Part shown: one piece after another, positions 1-12,800 of the stretch
How positions within the stretch are numbered: the first letter of the stretch is position 1
How the letters are laid out: each line of letters opens with the position of its first letter
NCBI RefSeq assembly: GCF_008831285.2
Contig: NC_045144.1
Span: 13,133,858-13,197,857, forward strand
DNA: 64,000 nt
Direction of reading: 5' to 3'
Origin: Nymphaea colorata
Lineage: Eukaryota > Streptophyta > Magnoliopsida > Nymphaeales > Nymphaeaceae
The notes under the pieces: model-generated
Databases searched by the model: none
The model's input: the letters and a program-made list of their open reading frames with translations, nothing else
Told to the model about the DNA's origin: nothing
Made by a program: the position numbers and the translations under genes

Positions 1-895
1 AAGAAGTTTCCTTATTCCCATTTCCAGAACTCTGTACATATTTGTCAGAATTTTTCTCCACGTCATATGCTTCCTTAGTCAATATATTATCTTTAACTAA
101 TGAATTATGTTCATCTCTTTCACTTGGACTTAGGTTCTCTAGCTCGGAGTCCTTTTCTGTAACATTATTTTCCTGACTGTCACCTTTTATTACGGTGACA
201 AATGAATTCCCTTTGTGCATCATGCTGTCAGCCTCCTGACTTCTTCCTGCAGAATTCTTTTCAGTGATTTCTTCTCTGATTATTTCTTTATCACTGTCAC
301 CATTTGCTGAAGTACAAATAACTTTCTTTTCCAGTAAGTCACTGTCATTTCGCATTGACCCAGAAGGATTTGCTGCCTCAGAGGAAACCATATTATTCCT
401 TGATGAACCATCAATTTTAGATTTTGAAGACTTAGTCTCATGCAATTGGGAATGGAGAATCTCTGAAGACACTGGCCTCATGCCTGCAGTTCCCTTCCCA
501 ATAAAGTCGCCATCAACCACCATGGGTGATTCATGATTGAGTGAAAATACAGAAGGATCTGCTTTCAGATCCAGATTGTTTTCTCCTGAACTGTGCATCT
601 GTAAGGACTTCTCTTCGGTATTGACAAGACTATTTATGCTATCACGAGATTGATTAGCATTCAGTTCTCCATTTTTGCACGAAAACTCTTTAATTCTTCC
701 TGCAACTTTCGACTTTATTTGTCCTGACAAATTAGGTACCCACTTAAGATTAATGAGGTCTGCAATATTTAATTTTGTTGCTTTTGTTTGGGCTAGCTCA
801 TAAACAGCAGCAGTTACTTTCCCACGAACATTTTCTGGAACAGCCTCCTGCAAAGCTTTTAGCAATGTCTCCCCTTGTCCTACTGCAGCCAAAAC
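1..895 (-). CDS. EMB8-like gene, exon 7 (partial, runs off the window)
   Basis: The acceptor is TTTCTCTCCAG|GTT, phase 0. The frame is open for 298 codons to the window edge. It opens [20 protein letters not shown], which continues the exon 6 end (EQKKK) as in related proteins, and shows these are consecutive exons 29 kb apart. The rest is a hydrophilic Ser/Asn/Glu-rich region with no domain I recognise. Plus-strand ORFs in this stretch are antisense shadows. Confidence 0.82.
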
Positions 896-3800
896 CTGGA
901 GAGAAATTGAAAATTAGTTAAGCCAGGCAAAGTTTAGCTGGAAAAGAAGAATTAAATTCACAGAAAGCATATTTCAAATAATCTTTCATAAACATTTTTC
1001 TTTCATAACAGCGTAGCATGTCTGCTGTTGTTACATTTGTAATGTGCTATCAAGGCATGCCACAGAAGTTCATCATACGATGCATTAAAACCTGCAAATA
1101 AAACTCATGACCCTTGTTGTTAACATTAAATGAGCAAGAACGAAGAAGATGGGACAGAAGAGAAGCAAGAGAAGCTAGAGAGGAGAAAAAGAGAAAAAAG
1201 GAAGTCATAGCTTTTGGCTACACCTCCTCGACTAGATTAAAATATCTAATTAGAGTTACGTCTAACCCCTTACATAATTATAAAGAGACCAGTAAATAAA
1301 TAAAAATTCAAAGAACTACCTAATAATAAAGTTCCAAAATACAGAAAACCTCACACCAGCACGTTTTCTCAACACTCTCCTTCAAGCTGGAGCATAGATA
1401 TCTAGTATGCTCAGCTTGCTATAACATTTCATGAAATCTGATATAGGGGGAGCTTCAGTAAATATATTTGCAACTTGATCTTTTGAAGCAACAAAGGTAC
1501 AAAATCAAGTAGTAGACATGTTGTCATCAATAGAGCCTGCACAATCTGCATCAGAATAAGTCTCTATCTAGAGTGATAACGGAAGGTTCATTGGAAAGCT
1601 TCCTAATGGTGGTCAGATACTTAAAATCAGCCCCGGGGCAAGGGGTTATGGTTCAAAAAGGAGAACATATTGGCATAAAAGCTTATAGAGATGCTCATTA
1701 TGCAGGGTCTGTAGATGACAAGAAGTCTACTACATGTTTTTTTGTCTTTGTGGGAGACAACCTTATTTCTTGGAGGAGCAAGAAGCATAATATGGTGGCT
1801 CGATCTAGTGTTGAGTCTGAATATAGGGCTATGACTCAAACTGTAGCTGAAATGTCATGGGTCAGATCATTGCTTCTAGATTTGAGCATTTCAATGAATC
1901 TCCCATAAGATGTATTGTGATAATAGAGCAGAAACTTATATCGTAAACAACCCTGTCTTCCATGAGAGGACAAGAAGGTGTTATTAGCACTGTTCATGCC
2001 TCCTCAGACAATCAAGTTGTTGATATATTTAAGGCTCTCCCCATAGGCGATTTCTTGAGAGGTTGTAACAAGATGAGTATGATTGCTATATATGCTCCAG
2101 CTCGAGGGGAAGTGTTACATACTCTAGACAGTCGAATACAGGGTTTCTGAGAGTGTCGGTCTTTTAATATTATCTAATGTTGCTTGGACTAATATTGTAA
2201 ACATTGTAGTACCACCAGCCCTAATCTCTTTAAATCTGAGATTAGGGTTATGTTAATGATAACTTTTTGGCTTCTCTCTCCCTGATCGTAACATATCGCT
2301 CAGTCGTACTGTCAGAGTTATACTTGATAGTAAATACTCATTTCGAGCTGACAATATCTGCCTCGGATGAAGTATCAACAATATCCCAAGTGCGGCAAGA
2401 TAGTAGAGTCTCCATCCCCTCCTTCATTGCTTGGTACCACTTAGAGTCCAAAAGAGCTTGTTCATGCGAGATAGAGACTAAAGTAGCTGACAAGACATCA
2501 ATAAATTTGCACATATGATCTCCCAAATGAAATGTACTAACAAATTTAGAAAGATGATGAATCATGCATTATTTGGTCCTTTTATGTAGTGCAATAGGCA
2601 ATTCATCAGAATGAGACACATCAATGGAACATTTAGTCATGTCATGTAGTTCAAAACTTCGTACCTCCCGAAAGCAAGACGGTGCAGGGTCATTAGACGA
2701 CGGATTCCTTCTTGAATATGTGAGAGGGGGGTCTTTAAATTGCGTAATGGAGGAATTGGGACAAGTGGGGGATGATGTAAAAGGAAGTGACTCAACTGGA
2801 ATAGGTGGAATTGGAAGTGGAACAAAAGGGGGCATGTCAAACTATGGATACAGACTGTGGATATGAAGGGCTTGCAGGAAAGAATGGAGAAGACTGAGAG
2901 ACGAGAAGAAGTCAAGAGAGAGAGAGAGAACTGCACGAACCATTTCATTAAGCTGCCCCTTCTCACGTTAAATGAGAATTAGGGTAAAAAGAAGAAATTA
3001 CAAAATCAGTCCAAGACTGGAACAACTATTAATAAAAGCTGTTAATACAACTTTTCAATATTCAAAAGACCACCTATTATAAATGTTATTCAACACTCCC
3101 CCTCAAGCTGGAGCGTAGATGTAATGCTCGATGTCTTTCAGGCGGGCCGGTTCGGGTCCAGATCCGGACCCAAACCCAAGTGCGTGACGAGCCCGACGCA
3201 AGGGCCCTTCTCCCTCACATCTCCCTCTTCTTCCTCGTCGCCTTTTTCCTCTGCTTCGACCGTGTGAGACCAGGAGGAGGACGAGGGTGCAGTGGCGACG
3301 CTTGGGCCGGCGGAGGAAAGACGGCAGCGGCGGCATTCGCGTAAGCCCTCAACCTCGCCCTAACTCTTCCTTCTTCTTCTCCTCCCTCTCCCATTGTTCT
3401 GCCGTCTCCCCTCCCTGCCGCACGGCCTCCTCTTGTGCAGCCTCTTCCCTTCCGTTTGTTTTGTTGTTTCTCTCCCTCTCCTCCTCTGCTCGAGCTCTCA
3501 CTCCCACACTCTCTCGTCCTCTCTGCTGCACCCTCTCCCTTTTTCCCCGCCCGTTTTCTTGATGTTTTTGACTGTTTTGGGGCTGTTGGTTTGGATTGCA
3601 GTTGGAGACACATCTTTCCCCTCATAGCAGTGACGTGAATGCGTTGGTAGTGGCGGCATTGAGGGATTTTAGCCGTTTGGTGGCCTTTCGAACTCGTGGG
3701 GTGGCTGCCAGAAGAATTGCAGCAGTTCGGACGTTTGAATTGGGGTGAGCAAGGCGCAATTGAGCCTATTTTGTTGTGTATTTTTTGTTGGAACACGTAT

Positions 3801-6800
3801 AATTATTATTTGAGCATGCTAGACTCTTGGTTTGATGATTTGGAATGTATGTTAGCAACTTTGTTTTTGGGGAAAGTTTATGATCATGTTGGAGAAGCGT
3901 TGATTCATGTCTATCATGATCTTTTAAGTTGCTGATTTTTCGAAGCTATTTGGGAACATGGTAGAGATTGCATTGTTGTGGTGAACGTTAAGAATCGTTT
4001 TAGTGAGCTTGAGAAATATGTTGCTATTAATGTGCATATATATTGTATGTTGAGAATCTTATGGTGGGGAAGACGCCTCAACTAAGCAAAACAAGTGAGA
4101 ATCGTACATGTGATAAGTCGAACACAAGCTTTGAGTTCTCACGTTTGGTGGCGACGTCAAGAAGTTGGGAAGTGGCCTATTGGAGGGCCTTGTGGTTCGA
4201 CACTACCCGTCGACATCCTTTTGAAGCGATGACATGTGCCTCAATGGTTTTGTTTTGTATTTGTATGTTTTGCGAAACTAAGCTAGTAGAGGATTTACTA
4301 CTTGTGTATGTCTGCAGGTACACCGGGTACGCCCCGTAGACCTTGAGCAACCAGATTCGAAGCTCGAGGCATTTTGAAGAGTGTTTGGGGGCGCGTCAGG
4401 TATGGCGGCATTCCAGGCAAATCCCTGCCTAGGGCCAACGTGTGAATGTGTGTTCCTAGGATCGTGGGATCCTAGGATTGTGATGTGATTGATTGATTGT
4501 TTTGTGAGTGAATGTATGTATGCATGCAAATGACTTGATATTTATGATATGATTTGTTTTGAAAAGCTATTAGAAACTTGTTTTGAAAATGTTACGCATT
4601 TGCATGTGCATGATAGAATTGATAACCGCTTAGGATAGATGAGGTGGGGTATCGAGTCGAGTGTCTCATCGACCCCAATTGTGCATTAGAAAGCATCCTA
4701 GAATGATAACTGCATAGGACAGCTACGAGCCAATCACAAATCGAGACTACTCTCTGTGGGTTGGCTATTGAAAGATGTAACTGATGTAAGTGATTGTGAA
4801 TGATTTTTCATGTGACAAGTTTTGTTTTGGAAAGCTATTAGAAGCTTGTGTTGAAAATTGTTACACATTTGCATGTGCATGCTAGAATTGGTAACTGCTT
4901 AGGACAGATGAGGTGGGGTATCGAATCGAGTGTCTCCTCGACCCCGATTGTGTATTAGAGAGCATCATAGAATGATAATTGCATAGGACAGCTACGAGCC
5001 ATCGCGGATCGAGACTACTCTCCGGGATTTTGCCAAGTTTTGAAAGATCTGATTGATGTATTTGATAAGATGTGAATTTTTATGGATGTGAATGTTGTGA
5101 TTTGTTGCATATGTATTGCAGTGGGCAATAATGCAATTGACTGAAATTGGAGGGTAGTTGTACCCGTATTATATGACGGCTAGCTATGTCTGTTAATGTT
5201 ATGTGTAGACCTCGTGTGGAGGCAATTGGAGGTGTGGGTGCACTCGTGAAGTGAACCAACTTCATGAGCTAGCCAGTCATTCTATGTATGTGCAATTATA
5301 ATGTTAAATAAGAAAGAATAAGAGATGAGAGGCCAGTGGGTTGTGGCAACGTGTTTGGGAGACGTCCCGCTTTCACCACTGGTCTCGCCTGTTCGGAGCG
5401 CAGGCAGTGCAAGGCCCCAGGGTACTGTTGTGTGTTGTGCTTGGAGCGTTGGGCTTCCGCCTTTCCAACCTGGGTGTCCTAGGGAAGGTTGAGTATCTCT
5501 CCTTGAAATTCACACATCCATGGATGAGTCCTCTACTGCTGCAGCGGGTGAATGGATCCATATTGTTCTAGGCCACCACGGGGGTTGTCTCTCGGTTGTA
5601 GGCCGCCCGCGGTGTGCACGTGCCTGTGTTTGCACCCACAGAAACTGTCAATTCACTGAAGTTAATGAAAATGTAAAGTATATGAATGAAATGTATATGA
5701 TTGATGTGCATGTGAATGATATGAATGAAATGATATGTTTATTCGTGCCTTGCATGTGAATTGGAAACATGTTACTGTGGCCATTAAGTGGCCTTTACAT
5801 GTCGTGGTCTATGTTAGGGGTCTTTTTGGCAAATGATGTAGCTATGCCCTGACACGACATGGTGATAGATTGTTTTTATGATTGTTCTCATATTTGAGCC
5901 CTACCTAAGAGGGTTTGGAATTTTCCTGGCTTGTTGCCATACTGCGAAGGCTAAGCCTTCTGTTGTTTCGTTTTTCAGGTTTTGGTAGACCAGGGGCAGC
6001 AGGTTGAGCAGATGGCTTCACTCACGTCCTACTGGGGAGGTTTTGGGTCTTTTGTAGTGTCGGGCCTGCCGGCGCGTTTTATTTTGATTGTATTGATGTC
6101 TTGATTTTGTTAGACATCAATTATATGTTTTGGGGTATTTTTGTCATACTCATAGATGTGATTTTGTATGAATCAAAATTGGTATATAAATGAAAGTTCG
6201 CCCCATTGTTTTGAATGGCATAGCTCCCTCTTTTTGATTTGTTGTGTGGTCACACTTCAACACTTTATGTTAGAAAAAAAAAAATTGTGTTTGAGCGTAA
6301 AAAAGGTCGAGGTGTGACAGTAGATGTTAATCATGCTCAGCTTGTCACAACATCTAGAGAACTCTGCAATAGGCAAGGCTTTAGTAAAGATATCAGTTGT
6401 TTGATCCATAAACCATATCACGAATTTAATGACAATCTACTTCAATGTGCTTTGTCTTCTCATGAAATACGGGATTATTGGCAACGTAGGTGGCAGCTCT
6501 GTTATCACAAAACATTTTCATAGGTAAAGAAGTTGGAATACCAAGACTCTCAAGTAGGGATCTAGACCAAGTCATTTCGGCAGCAGTTTGAGCCATCGCA
6601 CGATATTCTGACTCCCCACTAGACCTAGAAACAACACTTTGTTTCTCACTCCTCCAGGAAATGAGTTTTCCTCTCACAAACACAGAAAACCCTATGGTAG
6701 ACTTCTTGTCATCAATTGAGCTTGCATAATCTGCATCACTGTAAGCTTCAACATCAAGAGATGTACCTTTTTTGAAGAAAAGGCCTTTGTCAAGGGAGGG

Positions 6801-9800
6801 CTTCAAATATTTGACAATCAAAATAGCTGCATCCCAATGTGATTGTTTTGGTTTTTCCATGAATTGGCTTAATTTTCCCACAACAAAGCTAATATCTGGT
6901 CGAGTCACTGTCATATAAAGAAGCTTACCAATCAACGACCTGTAGGCTTGTGAAGTTACCTCTTTCGAGTCATCGTCATAGTACCCGTGGATTCATAGGA
7001 AGAGTTGCTGGCTTAGCTCCTAGCATCCCTCTGTCTTGTAAAAGATCAAGAACATACTTCCTTTGCGACAACACAACTCCTTCCTTGCTACAAGCAACTT
7101 CGATGCCAAGAAAATACCGTAGCTAACCAAGATCTTTGGTAACAAAGTGATTTTGCAAAAACTTCTTTGTTAGAGCTACCTCTTGCTCACATTCACCTGT
7201 CAAAACAATATCATCAACATACACCATTAGCACAACTGTACCTCTAGATCCTTTCTTGATGAACAACGAATGATCTAGTTGAGACCTCGTAAAGCCACAT
7301 TCTAACACCACTTCAGAGAATTTGTGAAACCAATTACGAGGGCTTTGTTTCAATCCATAGATAGCTTTCTTCAACCTACACACCTTACCACACTCCCTCT
7401 GACGTTCAAAGCCAAGGGATTGCTGCATGTAAACAGTCTCATCAAGATCCCCATATAAGAAAGCATTTTTGACATCCAACTGATCTAAGGATCAATCATA
7501 ATGCATTGCGATTGACACAAGAAGACGTACGGTTCCCATCCTAGCTACAGGCGAGAAAGTCTCAAAGAAATCAATACCATACGTTTGTGTATACCTTTTT
7601 GCTACAAGACGAGGTTTGTAGCGTTCCGCTGAGCCACTGGATAAATACTTTATGGTGAAAACCCATTTGGAGCCAACGACATCACAACCATATGGAGGAT
7701 CAACCAAGTCCCACATCCCTCATTGCAGTAGTCTCCATTCTTGCATAGCTTGCCTCCATTTTGGGTCAAGTAATGTCTGTTGGTGACTAGAAGGAAGAGA
7801 GTAGACTGATAAGGCGGACACGAACTACTGCAGGCTACCACCAACATTATCAGTAAAAACAACATGAGATATAGGATGAAGAGTATACTATCGTTTGCCT
7901 ATGCGAAGAGCTATAGGAAGGTCATCGGCCCCATCACAGCCATGAGTGCCATAATCTAGGCTTTCATGAGAGCTTACCTCCTGAGGAGACATTGGTGGAG
8001 AAACAGACTCAAGGTGAGAAGGAACCGACTCCAGTGGAATGGAAAGACTAACAGAGGGAGACACCTGTTGTGGAGGACAAGAGGAAATGTAGTAAGGCTG
8101 AGACCCAAAGAAAGTAACATCCGCACTGATAAACTCCTTATGAGTTAAGGGATCAAAACACTTGTAGCCTTTTTTATGGGAAGGATAGCCAATGAAAACA
8201 CACTTGATGGACTGAGCTGCAAGTTTTTCCTTGTGTGGGCCATGAATATGAACAAAACAGGTACAACCAAACACCTTTGGAGGAAGGTGAAATAAAGGTC
8301 AATTGGGAAACATTCTTTGGATGGAAATTTCATTTTGAATAGCTGAGGATGGTAAGCGATTGATCAAGTAACAAGCAGTAAGTATGACATCTCCCCAAAA
8401 ACCCATAGGGAGATGAGAGTGCAACATAAGAGTACGAGCCATGTCTAGAAGTTGGCGATGTTTTCTCTCAGCAACCCCATTTTGTTGGTACGTGTGAGGA
8501 CATGTAAACTGTTGTCGAATACCATGATTGTTGTAAAATTGCATTAAATTGGAGGCTTTGAACTAGCATTATCAGTGCGAATGCATTTGACAGTAGAAGA
8601 AAATTGAGTCTTTATTTCTAGAATGAAATTTTTGAGAATACATATGACCTCAGACCTCTCTTTCAACAAAAATACCCAACTAACTCTAGAATAATCATCA
8701 ACAATGACCAGGTAATAATGAAACTTAGACCTACTAGGAACCTGACTGGGCCCCACACATCAACATGAAGAAGATCAAAAAGACTCTAATTGGATGGACT
8801 CAAAGTTGAAGGAAAACTACTTCGTGTGTGTTTGCCAAGTTGACAAGCTTCACACTCAAAGTTCTCAGACATAGACATATTAGGAAGAACATGACGCAAC
8901 TTTGATGGAAAAGGATGACCCAACCACAGGTGCCATTGATATGGAGTGGGTTTTTGAGAGACAGAAGTAGTTGCAGAATCCATAGATGTTGACAAAAGGT
9001 AGACTCCCCCTTGCTCATGGCCTCCACCAATCACCTTCCTAATTTGTAAGTCCTGAAATACACAAGAATTAGGGTCAAACATGACTTTACATGGTAAACC
9101 AGATGTTAGCGGCTGCACTGACAATAGGTTTGTAGGAAACTCTGGAGTATATAAAACATTTGATAAACTTAATGATGGAGAGATTTTAACATCACCACTT
9201 CCCATAAAGGGAGAGAACTTGCCATCGGCTAATTTAACAAACCGTGGCCGATCAAACTTGGTCAAGGAAGAGAACAAATGTGGCCGACTACAAAAATGCC
9301 TCGAGGCTCCTAAATCAATCATCCAAACTGTACCTGGGTCGTGTGAAACTGTGGAGAGAGTAGAACCAACTATTCCAGACAAGGCAGAGACTGATGAGGA
9401 AGACGAAGCAGCTCTTTGAGATAATATATGCTCATACTCTGCCTTATTCAGGCTAAGAGAGAAAGACTCAGATGTAGTTGGATTCTCTCCAATGGCTGTT
9501 GCCTGAGTCATTCCTATAGGAACTGATGATGAAGTACCTCTACCTGTGAGAGTCTTAGACCCTCTTCCCTGTGAGCCTCCAGATGGTCTACCATAGATAT
9601 CCCAGCACCTGTCCACAAGATGACCTAGTTTCCCACAATGGGTACATTGAAATCTGCAACGTCCTCCAAACCTCCTACCTGTGCCTCTTCCTCTAAAAAC
9701 AGAGGAAGAACTTGACCCACGCCCATTAGATGCAACCAATGAGAGTGTCAATGACAGACTGAGGTAGAGTAACCACCAGACAACTTAGCCTGTTATATGC

Positions 9801-12800
9801 CTCTACCAAACCAGGGATATCACTCCCAGTGAGCATCTGTGCCTTTGCCATTGAATATTCTGGAGAAAGATCTGCCAAAAACTTGGAAACCATACTTTGC
9901 TCATAATGAGTCTTATAGCATGACTTACATGGGGGCCGAAGGGATTTCAGTCACTCAAAAGTGGCCTTGACTGCTGCAAAAATATTGGGGCAAACTCATA
10001 TCACCCTGTTGTAGTTTGTATAGTTCTTCCTCTACCTAAAATACTTTGCTCATATTATTGTCATGTGAATAAGTCTCACATAAAAAATCCCACATCTCCT
10101 TAGCAATAGTGTAATATGCAATGGTAGGAGAAATAGAAGAGTCCACACTATTCATGATCCAAGACATAACCATGTTGTTATCCTCTTGCCACGAAGCATA
10201 CTTTCCAGTCTTGATAACTGGTTCATCTTCCTCAAGTAAATATTTTTTTTGATGTCCAATAACTGACATCATGAATGACCTCGACCAGATTTCATAATTA
10301 ATCCCATCCAACTTAACTATAGAACCATATGAGAATGGATTGCCCCCAATTTTAAACTCATGAGAGGAATCAGGTTTGGGATTTTCAGCCATTGTAAAAC
10401 TGTCCACAAGATTTCAACTGAAAGAGAATATAAAGAGCAGAATAATGCTGATAAAAAAAGAACTAGGGACTAGTGCCACACAGCAAAAAAATATCGTGTA
10501 GATGGGAAGCAATGTTTCCAAATAATATATAGATGACTACACAACATATTGCTTTCCACCACAAGATAACAACCACACCACGACTACCAAGAAAAAATCT
10601 TACTCACGTGTAGATGCGCAACACTTCTTCCCACACAGCAGATTGTTGTCCACCACCGACCAAGATTTCTGCATCAGCATCCACTACTCCTCAACCAGCA
10701 GTCCTTCATTTGGCTGATCCACCATCTTATGTCCGTTCAAAAGATATTAAACCATGCTGACTCCCATACAGATGTGCCTTTTTTTTTTGTTGATATCCAC
10801 GGTTGGAGTCTATTCACGCATATTTCTGTGTGTGGACAGACTCCCTCCTTGCTGATGTTGCCGACCAGAACAGATGAAGGAAGAGAGGGAGAGGAGAAGA
10901 GAAGGAAGAGAGATCGCCCGAGAAGGTCACCGGAAGTTGGACAGTCGCCGGTGGTCACGTGGCCCTCTCTGATACCATGTTGCAAGAGAGACGAGAAGAA
11001 GTTGAGAGAGAGAGAGAGAGAACTGCACAAACCATTTCATCAAGCTGCCCCCTTCCCACGCTAAATGAGAATTAGGGTAAAAAGAAGAAATTACAAAATC
11101 AGTCCAAGACTGGAACAACTATTAATAAAACTTTTATATTCAAAAGACCACCTATTATAAATGTTATTCAACAACAAACTCTCGATTAAATATAGGATCT
11201 AAGCATCGGTACCCTTTCTGATTTCAAGCATATCTCACAAGTACACATTTAGTTGCTTGCGCAGCTAGTTTATCTCGATTAGGTCCAAGTCGATGTACAA
11301 AACATGTTCATCCAAATACACGTGGAAGTAAAGAGAACAAAGCCCTCTTTGGGTAAAGAATTTGAATTGGTATCTTGTTGTCCATAGAAGAGGATGGCAT
11401 TCCATTATTAGGTAACATGCAGTTAAGATTGCATCTCCCCAAAATTTAGAAGGTATATAAGCATAAAGCATGATATTGCGAGCTACATCCAACAAATGGT
11501 GGTGTTTTCTTTCAACCACACCATTTTGTTGAGATGTGTGAGGACATGTAAACTGTGGCACAATACCATGAGATTTATAGAATTCAAGCAAAGAAATAGA
11601 TTTAAACTCGAGAGCATTGTCAGTGTGAACAACCTTGACACAAGAATTAAATTGAGTTTTTATTTTCAATATGAAAGATTTCAAGATACAAGGAGCTTCA
11701 GATCTGTCTTTCATAAAAAAAACCCAAGTGGCTCAAGAGAAATCATCAACAATGGACAAATAGTAACGAGACGACAACCGACTCGGGACTCGACTAGATC
11801 CCCATACATCAACATGAACTGAATCAAATCAATTTTGGCTCCATTGACTTTGACTTGATGGAAAAGACGTATGATTATGCTTGCCTAGTTGACAAGCTTC
11901 ACACTGGATGGAGGTTTGTAGAAGAAATCTGAGGACATAACTACCAAAGTTTAGGAAAAGATGGATGACCAAGTCTGAGATGCCATTGGAATGCACTTGA
12001 AGGTGAATCAACTAAGAATGACGACTCTTCAACGGATGTATCTAAGAAGTACATTTCGTCTCTCTCATGGCATCCATCAATCTTCCTCCCAGCCGATAGG
12101 TCCTGAAATACACAAGTATCCAGGTCAAAAATAACTCGGCAATTCATCTTTTTAGTTAATTTGCTTACAGATAGCAAATTCTTTGAGAAGTCAGGAGTAT
12201 AATGCACTTCATGAACATGTAAAGATGGAGATAGCCGAACATCTCCATGTCCTTCTACCGAAGATAGCCTTCCATCCGCGAATCGAACATGCCGTGAGGG
12301 ATTAAATTTTTGCAAATTTGAAATACTAGTATCTCCACAAAAATGTTTAGATGCTCCTGAATCAATTACCCTAACAGCCATTGTAGGGAGTTCTACCTAC
12401 AGAATATGTAGAGTTTGTGACAGCAGTGGAAGCTGATAAGGTAGAAAGTGCAGTATTTGATCGATGTTCCATAATTAATTCTCGTTCAATCAGACTTAAA
12501 TTGAGAGATGTAGCATCTACAAAAGTAGCAACGGGATTCATCTTAGAAGTCATACTAACAGACTGTGTGTTTGGTTCTGTAGATGAGGATATCACAGTCG
12601 AGGATACAAATGTGTTAGGTTTACCCACTTTGTTTCAGCACCTATCCTCTAAGTAGCCAAGTCAACCATAATATGTGCATTGGAGTCTTCCGCGTCCTCC
12701 TAGACCACGACCTCTTCCTCTACCATGGGAAGAGTGTTGTGCACTTCGTCCTCCTCCAAATAAGGGAAGTGCAGATGGCTGAGAATTATTTGTAGTTGGA

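Larger units (their letters stand above)
2869..11173 (-). mobile_element. Cop-B: decayed Ty1/copia element, split by solo LTR sL1
   Basis: Cop-B is a full-length copia layout on the minus strand. It has a 5' LTR at 10978-11173, a primer site at 10966-10977, gag from 10407, protease/gag-pre-integrase, integrase, RT, RNase H, and a 3' LTR ending at 3095. The last few codons lie at 3096-3119, left of sL1, and the rest of RNase H starts at 6325. The two LTRs are clearly the same family but differ at many positions and by indels near the 2870-2915 end, so it is old. Its flanks (11174 onward and 2868 downward) are Cop-A coding sequence, so it sits inside Cop-A in the same orientation. I could not confirm a target duplication. 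Confidence 0.75.

Noticed and set aside
264-536. Plus-strand ORF of 90 codons
   Set aside because: Antisense shadow of exon 7 of the EMB8-like gene, whose minus frame is supported by splice sites and family text.
2267-2866. Plus-strand ORFs over the Cop-A RT region
   Set aside because: Shadows of minus-strand copia coding that shows clear RT and linker motifs.
3215-3796. 193-codon minus-strand Arg/Gly-rich ORF
   Set aside because: GC- and CT-rich part of sL1, not conserved as a frame in sL2 or sL4.
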